A stretch of 22,000 nt of DNA. Origin: Symbiodinium natans (lineage: Eukaryota > Sar > Dinophyceae > Suessiales > Symbiodiniaceae). Each line of letters starts with the position of its first letter. The stretch's first letter is position 1. The stretch is from positions 188,001-210,000 of the forward strand of contig CAJNDS010002592.1 of the NCBI GenBank assembly GCA_905221605.1. Direction: 5' to 3'. A program made the translations under genes and the position numbers. This document shows positions 9,175 through 18,837 of this stretch, in pieces. A model generated the notes under the pieces. That model saw nothing but the letters and a program-made list of their open reading frames with translations, was not told the origin of the DNA and did not search any database.

Positions 9175-9845
9175 GTGTTGCGCGGCTGTGGGACTGAAGC
9201 TTAAGTTGGCTTGTCGGATCGGCCGACTATCTTTAGTACTGTGATGGTTGAGCGATGTTGAGCCTGGGTGCGTGGTCAAAACCCAGGCAAAAACTCGAAT
9301 CTGCATGAGCGAGAAGCTCTGGCAGGTCACCAAACACTTTAGAATCGAGATCAGGCAAACTTTCGCGAACATGGATTTTCGCTCGGCGCTTGATACGACT
9401 TTCTGGGTTTTTTGCAGGGCAGCTCTCGCCACGAAGTGGGCACGCTTTACGTGTGCATCTTGAAGGTTTTGAAAGGCTTGGGGTTGGAACTATCCGAGGG
9501 AAGCAGAAGGAACTGCGTGACAACCGCGCGTACTCAACGCTCCCCCACCCACCCAACAGACAAGCGCGGGCAAGCAGGGGAAGAGGGGGGGGGAGGGGGG
9601 GACAGGATGCATCCAGAGTTTAGGGTTTTTTGGGCGTAGGGTGTGAGCCAGGGTCTAGGGTTTCGCGCTGCGGCCTCATTGGTTAGTGCTCACTGATCGA
9701 CTCCGTCCCTTCGTTGTGCAACTACTGCTGACTCCCATGCTGTGTGGTTGTCGTATGCACTTTGCTCGCACAACACCGGGCGCTTTGCAGTTCAGGGGTG
9801 GGCACGAGTGCTATCCCTCCCAGGCTTGGCATTTCGAATGACTGG

Positions 9846-9902
9846 GAGGGAGGGAGAGAGAGAGAGAGAGAGTTCGGGGGCCATGTGCTGTGGAAGGAAG
9901 GA

Positions 9903-9942
<40 letters not shown>
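9846..9942. repeat. Two GA dinucleotide tracts
   Basis: GA runs at about 9846-9872 and 9907-9942, split by a short unique segment containing GTTCGGGGGCCATG. Reading frames through them give Arg/Glu or Ser/Leu repeats on opposite strands and are regarded as non-coding. Confidence 0.9.
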
Positions 9943-9943
<1 letters not shown>

Positions 9944-10539
9944 AAGCTGAGTAGTAGTGCCGACTGGATGCGGGACCGGTGCGAGCAACTGCGCCGAGGG
10001 TCCTCCCCCATGCCCCAAAGAAGAACGAAGGAGAGAGAAAGGCCGGGGTCGCCTTTCGGGGGAGCCTCTCCCACCCCGCCCCACCTCTCACCCGAAGCTT
10101 TAAAATACCGTGAACGCACGACCTTGAGACGATCAACCATGGAATGGTTGCCATGGGGCCATAGTTGGAAGGAAGGAAAGAATCCAGAGCCACAAAATGC
10201 AACTGTGAATATGAAAGTTTCTGACGACGACGACTGTAGAAGGTTGGCGCTGTAGTATGCTGTAGTATGTGGGCGTGTATGGCCACCCTCACCTCCCCAA
10301 AAACAGGCCCTGATCGCTGCTGGTTTAGAGTACTCCGCCCTCACAGAGCCTCACAGTCGTGCTTTTCTTCGAATGCTGGAGACGCTGTAACTTATGTTCC
10401 GCAGCACACATTTCTTGACAAATCGCTCGCTCAGGATTCCATTCAAGTCGCGGCCTGAGATGTTCGACAACCAGGCCAGGAAGTTATTGTCCGCTTTTCG
10501 TCGACATCGAACGTATGTCAAGAGGACAGCCGGGAGCTA

Positions 10540-10611
10540 GTGATGCTCTAACCTGGTTAGTGCCAGTCAGTGCACTTTACGTCAGTAAAGCAATGCAGGT
10601 TCGAGCATCAC
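10540..10611. other. 72-nt cloverleaf-like inverted-repeat element with tRNA-like B box
   Basis: GTGATGCTC at 10540-10548 pairs perfectly with GAGCATCAC at 10603-10611. Inside are a CTAACC/GGTTAG near-palindrome (10548-10560), a GTGC/GCAC pair (about 10560-10575) and a 6-bp hairpin CTTTAC-GTCA-GTAAAG (10575-10590). GGTTCGAGC at 10598-10606 resembles a pol III B box. The total length is close to that of a tRNA, but the arms do not fit tRNA spacing: no proper T stem and no anticodon loop of 7. It may be a decayed tRNA, a tRNA-derived SINE head, or chance. Confidence 0.3.
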
Positions 10612-10624
10612 CGTGTATGAAAAC

Positions 10625-10664
10625 GGGGGAAGGGGGGGGGGAAGGGGGGAGAGGGGGGGGGGGG
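10625..10664. repeat. Interrupted G-rich tract
   Basis: About 40 bases of nearly pure G broken by single A or GA steps, starting 14 bases after the inverted-repeat element. G-quadruplex formation is possible from the spacing of G runs. Confidence 0.8.
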
Positions 10665-12164
10665 ACGAGGGGACATTACGCCAAGCACGGACAGCTTTGA
10701 TTTAGACGTGAGTCCAAAGTTACGTGTAACACCTATGCCCAACGCGCCTTGTTGGCTCTAAAGGCCCCAGATGTGTCTCCCCAAATACTGTAAGGGATGG
10801 AGAGTTCGACAACGGGCCCATTAGATTCGTCCTTTTCTCTTTTGCAGGCTTGCGACCTCCGTTTTGAAGGTCGCCATAATCTGACCGCGAGAGGTGTTGC
10901 TTCATGTGTGACCAGTGCTCTGGTTGCTCGAAGCTGATGGCTGCAGCATATGAACCCTCTGCACAAAAGTTTCGAACCTAACAATCCCAAAATACAACTT
11001 GAAACCGTGTCTACGTATATCTGTTGAGGTGCCCAAACCCTTTCTATGTGTGTATGTTATATCTATGTATATAGATGTGCGCTGCGGCCCCAAGTGTTGA
11101 GTGGCTCTCGCATGTTTTCGTTTGCAATTCCTTCTCCCTGTGGTCAGCGGTCCTCCGATTGAATATACCCTACTACCCTACCTGCCATCCTCAAAAGATG
11201 CAGCTAGGCCGACACTGAGGGGTGTCCAATGCATGGTGTCCGCTTAGAATCTAGATTGAAAGTCTGAAGTCCGCGAACCCGTACCTATCCTGTTCTGTGA
11301 AAGGCTAGGCCCCCAGCGCGAAAACACCCCGGCAATAAGGGCAGCAGTCGAGTCTCTCGCGCAAAAAGGTAGGGGGACCTGTAAGCCCTGGGATAAGCGA
11401 TCCATTCCTGTGTACAAGAAGCCTGCAGCCCGCGACGTCGTGGCAAGCCAAAGAGATCCAGATGGTTTGACAGGCTTCCCCAGCTGTGTTCCGTGCGCGT
11501 TTCTTGCAGGAACCCCGTTTTTTTTTACACCTTTGGGCCCCGTGCAGGATTCACTGAGGTGCAGGCCCCCAACAAACACTGAGTTGCTCCGCCAGTTCCG
11601 AAATGCAAGCATGCAATACAACCTGTTGTGGAGGGGGCCTGCTGGCTACAATAGCCACTCGGGCAGCAGCCTGCAAAGCCTACATCGAACTCACGGCACC
11701 ACGTTGCTTGGAGTCTGCGGGTGCTCGTTGCGAGACTCCAAAATGTGCACTCCTTGTAAAAACTTTGATTTCTCAAGCAGCTCTTGACTTTAGACTTTAG
11801 AAGGCCAGCACGCAGGATATACATGTCCAGACTCTTGCAGTGCACATTGGAAGATGCTCTTGTCCGTCGGAAGGGGAGGAGGAATGCTTGATATGGGTTT
11901 TCGCTGCACTATCATTGCCTGGTAATGCAGGCGGCAGCGCGCGTTCCCAGTTAGTCTTGCTTTTGGCTCCCCTTTAACGCAGGAATCGTTGGCGCAGGTG
12001 ACCGAGAAGATGCCAGCAAGTACATGTGGGTGATGTTCAGGGCACCAAGGATGTCACCAGTGCCGAGCCATTGAGCACAGCATCTCGCTTCTGAGCCTGG
12101 CAGCGTTGGATTCCGGCCAAACGTTGGGTTTCTGCTAGGCCCTTCAACGCCCAGCGGCGCATCG

Positions 12165-12455
12165 TTGCACGGTAGCATATTGTCGTTATCGCATGTTACT
12201 GTTCTTGTGGGACATGAACTGAGACCTGACGCAGGACGCACAGTATTCCTATGTATGGCAAAGCACGCTGCAAATGCAATTTCGTCCACAGGTGGCACAG
12301 GGCACATGTTTCCGAACTATAGGTGGTGGCAAGTACGTTTGAAGTTGGAACGGGCTCCTTGGCTTTTTGACATATGCGAGGCGGTGCAAAATTCACGGTT
12401 GTCATCAGCACAGCCGAAGATTCATGTTCGCAGCTGCAGTGCAGCCGTTTCATAG
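12165..12455 (+). CDS. Candidate coding segment, unrecognised
   Basis: Ninety-six codons are open to TAG at 12453-12455. The middle reads VGHELRPDAGRTVFLCM, then AANAISSTGGTGHMFPNYRW and KLERAPWLFDICEAV, a mix that looks more like protein than random translation. No ATG fits, so it would be an internal or terminal exon. A TCCACAG|GTGG acceptor-like site at about 12291 lies inside it and could mark an exon edge in a different frame. No family recognised. Confidence 0.2.
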   Translation: MHGSILSLSHVTVLVGHELRPDAGRTVFLCMAKHAANAISSTGGTGHMFPNYRWWQVRLKLERAPWLFDICEAVQNSRLSSAQPKIHVRSCSAAVS

Positions 12456-12855
12456 CCTGAGCCTGATGCCGACCTTGTTTTGGCATATGCGGACATGTCA
12501 GCAGCAACCAGGTCCACGGCCGACAAAACTACAGAGAGAACTACTAATGCAAGACAACATAACATGGTTCGCCGAAAGATGGAGGCAAACGTGAGTAGCA
12601 CTAACGCAAAAGTTCAGGGCCGGGAAGCGGTGTGAGGTTGCTGTCGGAATAGTATGTGTGACCGATGAAGCCCACGCAGTTAAAGTTCTTGGAAAGAAGT
12701 TGTGTCGCCAGCGAGCCGGAGCCGCGCATGGCTGAAGTTTGTCTTCTTAGCTGTCTTGTAAAAATGCTAAACTGCAACACACGGCAAAGCTACCTCGACT
12801 CCTGGCGCCTTATGCAGTGTGCCTCAGCTTATTCTTGGATCTCCCAGCTTCTGTC
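12456..12855. other. Unassigned stretch
   Basis: A possible exon lies between a CAACCAG acceptor near 12511 and an AAC|GTGAGT donor near 12592. Two frames are open across it (one reads TKLQRELLMQDNITWFAERW). The rest shows nothing recognisable. Confidence 0.3.
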
Positions 12856-13596
12856 CTAGCAGCACATAACGCCATTGCGATTTCGGCGAAGCAAAGCGAC
12901 CTGACTTTCAACTGCACTTCGCCCAGCTGTCGCGCCGGTGAGTTTCTCAACCGGCGATTTCCCTTCTTCGTCTGAAGCATCATGAGAAGCCCTTTCTGAA
13001 TCAGGCTGCTGCCTCGAGTTGTCAGAGTCGAAAGGGTCGGTGGAAAGGGTGGCAGCCTTCAAGGGCCTCGAAGCCCCATGGCTTCTTGAGTTGGCCGCGG
13101 TAGAGTTGTCGTGTTGCTTTCTTCCCAGGGAGGTAGGGCAGCGATGTACAGCATCCTTTGTCTTTTGTCCAGCTGGCCGTACTCGTACTCAAGAGCCCAC
13201 CTTTGCTGAGACAGCGGGTCCTAGACACCAATGGACTTGGGTGTGGTGGTCCCCGTCGGTTCCATTAAAGAAGCCAAAGAACCCTCTGCAGTGGACCACG
13301 GTGTCTACCAGGCCCTGTGGATAACGGAATCGGCGCTTTGGTTCAACTGTAGCATCAGGGCCGGGCACGGCAGAAGTTCAAAAGTGAGCTGCACTCGTAC
13401 CAGGTACGTGAGAATTGTACACGTGGTTAGAGGGCATATCATGAGATGGCTCGGCAAAGTTAGTTGGTGCGCGTGAACCGGAGCGCTTTCCATCGGAAGG
13501 TCCTTGATTCGGCTGGCGAAAGTAAATGGCCATCCTGTCAAAGTGAGATGTTCCAACTCCAAGCCCGTTTAGACTTTGACTCCTCTCCATGTCCAT
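12856..13596 (-). CDS. Unrecognised acidic, Ser-rich protein, three exons
   Basis: A minus-strand gene rebuilt from three exons: 13596-13401, 13346-13201 and 13155-12856. They are joined by GT-AG introns of 54 and 45 bases, giving 213 residues and a TAG stop. It starts MDMERSQSLNGLGVG. The middle exon reads RYPQGLVDTVVHCRGFFGFF then NGTDGDHHTQVHWC. The last carries DPFDSDNSRQQPDSERASHD and ASDEEGKSPVEK, typical of a disordered acidic region. The first intron is a multiple of three and holds an in-frame TGA (13380-13378), so unspliced sequence would look like a broken gene. I recognise no family. TATATAAAG lies at 13615-13623 on this strand, about 20 bases before the ATG. Segments further upstream on this strand (about 13836 down, AVEAQQVLETRNG) could be earlier exons, so the ATG may be internal. 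Confidence 0.5.
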
Positions 13597-14259
13597 GTAG
13601 CTGTTTTCGAAGGCCCTTTATATAGAGCATGCGCACGAAACTAGATTCGAATGGTGACTCAAGATGCTGTGCTTGGGTTGAGGGCAATGGAGGGACCTTC
13701 TCTGGCAAGCTGGCATTCGCCGCGTTTCATGCAGACTTTCCCAGTCCGTGTGCTGGATGGCAGCTTAGCCAGGACGCACAGCGGTCCTTGTGCCTGGCCC
13801 ATTCCGAGTTTCAAGCACCTGCTGTGCTTCGACTGCCTCCCAAGTCGAAGCGGGCTGCTCACGAAAAAAGGGCCAACAAGCTGCGGAGCAAATCCATGCT
13901 TGCAGGCAAGGTGTATTTAGCTACCCTGAGTGCTCGCTCACTCACACCTCTCAGAATGAAGCAGCACCAGAACAACGGGATTGGTGATGATGATCGGCTA
14001 TGTTTCGGTTCCATGCGACTTGCTAGGCAGAGGATACGCCTCACGACATGGTACCAACAAAATCCAATGGATGCTCCATTCTTTCGCCTTTTCGTAAAGA
14101 CTCTGAGCCTGCTAAACGGCGTGGGTAGACACCTCGCAGGTGTCTCGCAACATCGACCACGGCAGGATGCTGCTTGCTTGCAGCAGCCCCCACCCACTCT
14201 TGCCTTATTCCTACTCGGGCACAAAGTGCATGCAGCCTCCGCCCCCCCCCCCCCCCCCG
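13597..14259. other. Unassigned stretch with a long open + frame
   Basis: A + strand frame stays open from 13629 to 14576 (315 codons), the longest in the window apart from EF-G. Its composition is unremarkable, it runs through a poly-C tract as Pro, and it conflicts with likely minus-strand exons, so it is not called. A C homopolymer of 17 lies at 14242-14258. Confidence 0.35.
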
Positions 14260-14488
14260 ACACTCTGTTCTGCTTTGAACTTGGACCGTGCTGCGTTCGA
14301 GGAAGCGGCCATTGGAGCCATCGAGACTGGCTTCCGAGGTCTGGCACACTGTCCACGGTCCAGACTGACAGAGTGCTGAGTCAACCCCAGGAACCGGGCA
14401 TCAGGGAAGACTTTGCCCTTCCCGTGCGATTTCCACAACAGGCCAGGTCGACATGGGTCAACTCAGCTCAGATGCTGAGGAGGGCTGA
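14260..14488 (+). CDS. Faint aldo-keto-reductase-like exon pair
   Basis: Exon one, about 14260-14343, reads LDRAAFEEAAIGAIETGFR, like the helix and GFR/GYR turn that open the aldo-keto reductase barrel. Exon two, from 14447 after CAG, reads VDMGQLSSDAEEG and stops at TGA 14486-14488. It recalls the family's D-T-A-x-x-Y-x-N-E-x-x-x-G segment. A GC donor at 14344 and the AG at 14445 keep the phase and follow the pattern seen in the ABCA gene. If the match is real, the conserved Asp is present but the catalytic Tyr is replaced by Ser, so this would be a decayed or altered copy. No NADPH-site or later exons were found. The match is short and could be chance. Confidence 0.22.
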
Positions 14489-14644
14489 AGAGAGAGGGAC
14501 AGCGCGAGGCCCTACCCATCTGCCATGGACTTTTGGACGTAGAAACATAAAGACACAGAGACAGGAAAAGCTCTAAAAATGGTATCTTCAAGTTTGAAGC
14601 AAGCCGAGGCTGTGGAACAAGAGTGGCAGAGCCCAATTTGTATA

Positions 14645-14736
14645 TGTGTGTGTGTGTGTGTGTTTGTGTGTGTTGTGTGTGTTGTGTGTGTGTTGTGTGT
14701 GTGTGTGTGTGTGTGTGTGTGGGGGTGTGCGTGGGT

Positions 14737-14770
<34 letters not shown>

Positions 14771-14940
14771 GTGTGGGTGGGTGGGTGGGTGGGGGTGGGT
14801 GGGTGGGTGGGTGTGTGTGGGTGTGCGTGGGTGTGTGGGTGGGGCTGTGGGGCTGTGGGGCTGTGGGGGCTGCGGGGGCTGCGGGGGCTGCGGGGCGGTT
14901 GGGCTGTGTCTCTGTCTCTATCTCTGTCTCTGTCTGTGTG
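14645..14940. repeat. TG-rich compound microsatellite and minisatellite
   Basis: TG dinucleotides from 14645 grade into TGGG tetramers (about 14760-14830), then a GGGGCTGTG/GGGGGCTGCG unit repeated about six times (about 14842-14896), then TCTCTG hexamers to about 14936. Long open frames here on both strands (Cys/Val or Thr/His repeats) are by-products of the repeat. Confidence 0.95.
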
Positions 14941-15214
14941 TGGTGTTGCTTATTATGAATCAGATACCGTAACAGAGGCAAAGAACTGCAGCATGAATTG
15001 AAACGCATGAGAGCACAGCCGTTTTTCCATCCACTATTCGAATCTCTGCGTTCATGACTCCTATTGAAGCGCGAACCCGGATGACGCATTATTTGTTTTC
15101 GAGAGCAATGCGTCAGCAAGGCAGGAAGGTCCCTTGAATGAAGAGGCAATCTACGCCATTGTAAAGAAAGTGTAAAGGTCCAAGTGATGGGTCCGCAGTC
15201 TGAACGGGAACTAG
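14941..15214. other. Short unassigned stretch
   Basis: No recognisable coding or structural signal between the microsatellite and the Lys/Arg-rich candidate exon. Confidence 0.4.
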
Positions 15215-15418
15215 CAAACCGCATTCCGGCCGACTCCTCGCCCGTCCGAGAAAAAGAAGTCAAAGAAGCGGAGAAGAAGACAAGCGCGTTGCCCCGCCGG
15301 GCACTTTTCTAGCAGGAGCCTGGTGTCTACAGCAGATTGGCCACCGAGCCAGAAGCGGAGCAACCGAAGGAGTTCGAGTCGCAGAGGGTCGATTCTGCAC
15401 GTTTCTGCACTGTTCTAA
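15215..15418 (+). CDS. Candidate Lys/Arg/Ser-rich exon
   Basis: Sixty-seven codons are open from just after a TAG that would serve as an AG acceptor to TAA 15416-15418. In one frame two basic clusters appear, SEKKKSKKRRRRQ near the start and SQKRSNRRSSSRRGS further on, as in nuclear or RNA-processing proteins with SR-like tails. A second frame over the same bases is Lys/Glu-rich and opens later as ATEPEAEQPKEFESQRVDSA, so the true frame is uncertain. No domain is recognised. Confidence 0.27.
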   Translation, partial: QTAFRPTPRPSEKKKSKKRRRRQARCPAGHFSSRSLVSTADWPPSQKRSNRRSSSRRGSILHVSALF

Positions 15419-17237
15419 AACATCTGCGACTGTTGAGGCCTATTCTAAGGATTCTGCCGCGTCCCACTTCCCTGAAGCTGTATTTGTTGTCCCAGCAGGA
15501 GGTTGAAGCTCGGGAAGGCGTTCCTGCAGAGAAGGCCGCCCGGCTTTAGAGAGCCTACAGCTTGGCTACGGCGTGGTTGCAGCGGTTCAGGTTCTGCATG
15601 TTCTGTGCCACATCCCACATCTTACCATATGATCCATACGGACCCCAAGTCCAACAAGTTCCAACTCAGGTTGCAGCTCCACGCCGTGGACTACTCGGGG
15701 CATGGTTGGCTACCGTCTTACTTTCCGAAGCTTATGAAGATCTCTTGCAAAGGCTAGGCTGTTCTAGGACTTTCAGATGCTTTTGAGCTTCAAGAAGGGC
15801 CGCTCCGACCTGGTTAGAGGCAGGATGGTGCAAAAAGGCTCGTAGGGCTTAGGGCGGTCACAAGAAGTGGAAGGTTGGGCCTCTAAAATGCTGTACGATG
15901 GAATCCATATCACAATCTCTGGGAGGCGTTTGGAACCAAATGTACGAAGTGTTTGTGAAGAACATTTGTTGCGAAATTGCGTTTCTTGCTGCGGCACTTG
16001 CCAATCGGAATGGGAAGAAGAGCGATGCAAAGGCGATCAAACAAGCTGTAGCAATACGGTGCGCCCCTTTCTTCCCAGAACCATTTTTCAGACGCAAGCA
16101 GGGCACGAGGTTGCGACAAAGGCTTGCATGGGCATTGCACGTCCTCTTTCAACATGAGCCCAAAAATGAACCTCGGCACTCTGTCAGTGATCTCACCATG
16201 TTTCTGAGATCTTCTGCACCAAAACAGCATAAAACAGCTATAGCTCCGTGATGCTCCGCGCCTTGCAATTTAGCATCAACCTGAGGCTCCGTGGACCGGC
16301 ATGTTCCAGCAAGATGAGGCGCTTTATGCATTCTTGCAAGCACTAAAACATGCTTGCAAAGTGCATGTGTCGATATGCAAAGTCGCTCGGGTCACGTTCG
16401 CTCTGGCAGACGTGAAGAAGATCTTGTTGGGTATGCTTGTACGGGCATAGTGGAAATCCATATAGCTAGTGAAACTAGTGGTGCTTCTCAAGCGGTTTGT
16501 CAGCTTGCGACAGGAGGATGCATGCGTGTGCACGGAAGCCGAGGCAGGCTCATTGTGGTTGGGCTGGTTTGCCGGAGGGAGGCTGAAGGGAAATGCACGA
16601 TTTCACTTTTCAAGTTTCTGTCGGATGTCAGGAAGTTGATTCCAGTGTTTTTTCTTCAGACGGAGACCTGCAGGCAGCACGATACGAGACCTAGTTTTTA
16701 GATACTGCCCTTCGTCACTGGCCTGTCAGCAGCCACTGCCTCTAGCTGAGATTCACAGCTTCCATTTCTGAACTGCTGTTCTCGATGTCCGAGCGGCAGC
16801 CTTCTGTGGACGCACATGCTTCCTGAGCTTTCATGCCTCGGACATCGCCTCCTGCAGGACCTCCGACCAGGATCTGAACAGCTGGACATCGCCATCTCCT
16901 CATCCAGACCTGCAAGTCCACAGCATGACTAGTCCCTTCTTGCCTGAGTGGCGCGAGGGTAGGTATGTCAAGCATCGCCTTCCCGCCAAGGAGCCGACTC
17001 CAGCGGCATCCCCAGCTCAGTTTCTTTATGGTTCGTATGAGTGGGACAGTAGAAATGCTCGCAAGTTGTTCACACGCTGCGCTTTGAATCGGCTCGAAGC
17101 TAGCCATGGCTGCGACGCGCAACGTGGACAGCTTGTGTGCCGATGTGGCCTTCACAAGCCTCCAGTGCAGCCGATGCAGCAGACCGTAATAACCACATAA
17201 CTCTCAAAGAGCGCTACCGGCTACCGCTGTCCGCCAC
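15419..17237. other. Unassigned stretch with several weak open frames
   Basis: Open frames with a protein-like feel include + 15898-16251 (starts MESISQSLGGVWNQ), + 16925-17200 (starts MTSPFLPEWREGRYV) and a minus-strand tail ending at about 16742 (KAQEACASTEGCRSDIENSS to a stop). The last two come from opposite strands close together and I could not extend either by consistent splicing. None matches a family I know. Confidence 0.35.
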
Positions 17238-18726
17238 ATGGCCCCCAATGCAGCCAACGCTGCCAAAGCATTGCGCGCGGCTGCAGCGGGTGGCGATGCC
17301 ACAGCGCTGCGGCGGCAACTTTCGGAGGCACAGTGATTGGGTCGACTATTTTGAGTTAGCAGTGAATGTTTTCTCGAATTCTATCATTTTTTGTCTTATC
17401 GTCTTCGCTTGCCCATACCTTTCTAGACTTTAGCTCCCAACCGGCAATCGTTCCGAAGCCTTGCCTGCTGTGAGAGACTCGAAATCATCTCCTCAGGCCC
17501 AGTCTCTGGGCACTTGTGCCAAGATCATCAATTCCCAGGACCGATTCCCCAGAGCTCTTCAAAGGCATGCTCAGGGAAATCTAGAGGTTAAGGGGATGGA
17601 ATGGGGTTTAGGGTTTGCGGGGGTGCAGGGCGTTGTTGCCCGGCAGTCGCATAGGCCTGGATGCAAGGGGGTTCTCTTGCCACAAGCCTCGTAGGACCCA
17701 GACTACGACCTGACGGCTTTGGCTTTGGCCGCCCAACACGGCGCGGCTGAGTGCGTGGAGGTTCTCCTGGCAGCACGTGCTGGGCCGAGGGAGAAGTGCC
17801 TCAACTCGTCGTTCACTGCAACAGCTTTGAAGCATTCCAGAGTAATGGAGCATTCTCCCACCTGAGGCGCTGATGTGAATGCCGACTCTGAGGACGGTTC
17901 ACACGCCTCATGTCGTGATGAGTCAGTGATGAGGGGCAGTTTGGCCAGCGCCATCTCTGACCTGCCACCTACGCACTACACAGAGACGTGCCGAGTTGCG
18001 AAGATAAATCAAGTACTCTGCCCTCTGAAGCAAGTCTAGAGCAAATGCCAGATGCGCAGCGCGCTTCGTTGTAACGATATGTTGTCCCCCCTTGCAGGAT
18101 GCAGGTGGCCGCACAGCACTACATTTCGCGGCCTACGATGGTCATGTCGAAGCTTCGTGGCTACGCCTGGGTATTGGTGTTGCCCAAGAGTGTGTTGTGG
18201 TAGCTGAGGTAGTCCAACTTCTGGTTAGCGCCCGGGCAAACACGAACGCACGTTGCTCAACAGGAGGCCCGGAATTGTTTGGGTGTCAATCGTGGATGGT
18301 CGATGTAAAACTGAAAATGTCAGAGGAGCTGCTGCATGGCCTCTGTGAAGCAGCACAAGACCATCACCCTGGGAAAAAGCATTCTTATGACAATAAGGAC
18401 ACTTCACCTTCAACGTGCCGTTCTGCGATAGATCCAATCAGATCCAATTTATCCTATACTCTGGACTTGCGCATCTAATCTAGCTCGAAATCTGCATTGA
18501 TTTGTGGCTTACTCTCCTGGCAGAAACTGCGGAGCAGATCGCCCAGCAGAGGCCTGCGTGTCCGAGTTTCGGGGTTTCAGGGCTTTCCATGGCGCTGCTG
18601 TACAAGCGGAAAGGCACAACATTAACAGCAACCTGTGTACCAATCATAGCAGGTGACCAGGTGGCTGGAGCTTTTAATCATGGGTTTTGGAGATGCTCAG
18701 TGAGTCACTGTAGTCCGAAAAGATGA
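17238..18726 (+). CDS. Ankyrin-repeat protein, multi-exon
   Basis: A small ankyrin-repeat protein, a protein-binding scaffold class very common in dinoflagellates. Exon 1 (17238-about 17333) starts at an ATG and reads ANAAKALRAAAAGGDATAL, the usual capping helix. Exon 2 (17695-17776) reads DLTALALAAQHGAAECVEVL. Exon 3 (17867-17883) is only 17 nt and supplies ADVNA. Exon 4 (18098-18151) reads DAGGRTALHFAAYDGHVE. Exon 5 (18209-about 18251) reads VVQLLVSARANTNA. A further segment from 18524 (ETAEQIAQQRP) continues the repeat pattern and is open to TGA 18724-18726. Donors used are GT (17777), GA (17884) and GC (18152); exons 2-5 start with G after AG. Exons 2 to 5 chain in phase into about two and a half repeats. 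The exon 1-2 junction is unclear because exon 2 needs phase 0, and a micro-exon may be missing before 18524. Targets are unknown. Confidence 0.72.
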
Positions 18727-18765
18727 TCATATTTAGATATATTTAGCATCTTCAACCTGACATAT

Positions 18766-18837
18766 TATATATATACACACATATATATATATATGCATAA
18801 ATCAAGCAACAAATATATGTGTATATATATATATATA
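18766..18837. repeat. AT-rich microsatellite, partly palindromic
   Basis: TATATATA tracts interspersed with CACACA and GTGTA steps, arranged almost symmetrically around about 18802. It begins shortly after the last open segment of the ankyrin gene and could mark its 3' flank. Confidence 0.85.

Larger units (their letters stand above)
9175..12164. other. Long repeat-rich stretch with no firm gene
   Basis: It holds two GA tracts, G-rich runs, the tRNA-like fold at 10540-10611 and degenerate TTTAGGG-like bits near 9617-9665. Possible exon fragments: about 9417-9545 (GHALRVHLEGFERLG frame, after a TTTTTTGCAG acceptor), 10849 onward (ACDLRFEGRHNLTARG, after CTTTTGCAG) and about 11981 onward (GIVGAGDREDASKYMWVMF). 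None could be chained to another in a consistent phase, so none is called as a gene. Confidence 0.4.

Noticed and set aside
9617-9665. TTTAGGG-like motifs (also near 17605-17616)
   Set aside because: Only isolated degenerate copies, not a telomeric array.
9810-10344. Minus-strand frames with Ser-Leu repeats and plus-strand frames with Arg-Glu repeats
   Set aside because: Translations of the GA microsatellite.
10540-10611. A genuine tRNA gene
   Set aside because: Length and outer stem fit, but there is no proper T stem, D stem or seven-base anticodon loop, so it is kept only as a tRNA-like element.
13629-14576. 315-codon plus-strand open frame
   Set aside because: No recognisable motif, crosses a poly-C run and conflicts with better-supported minus-strand and plus-strand exon candidates; could still be real, so it is only noted.
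14463-15263. 266-codon minus-strand frame rich in Thr-His-Pro and matching Cys/Val plus-strand frames
   Set aside because: Product of the TG-rich microsatellite, with no protein-like texture outside it.
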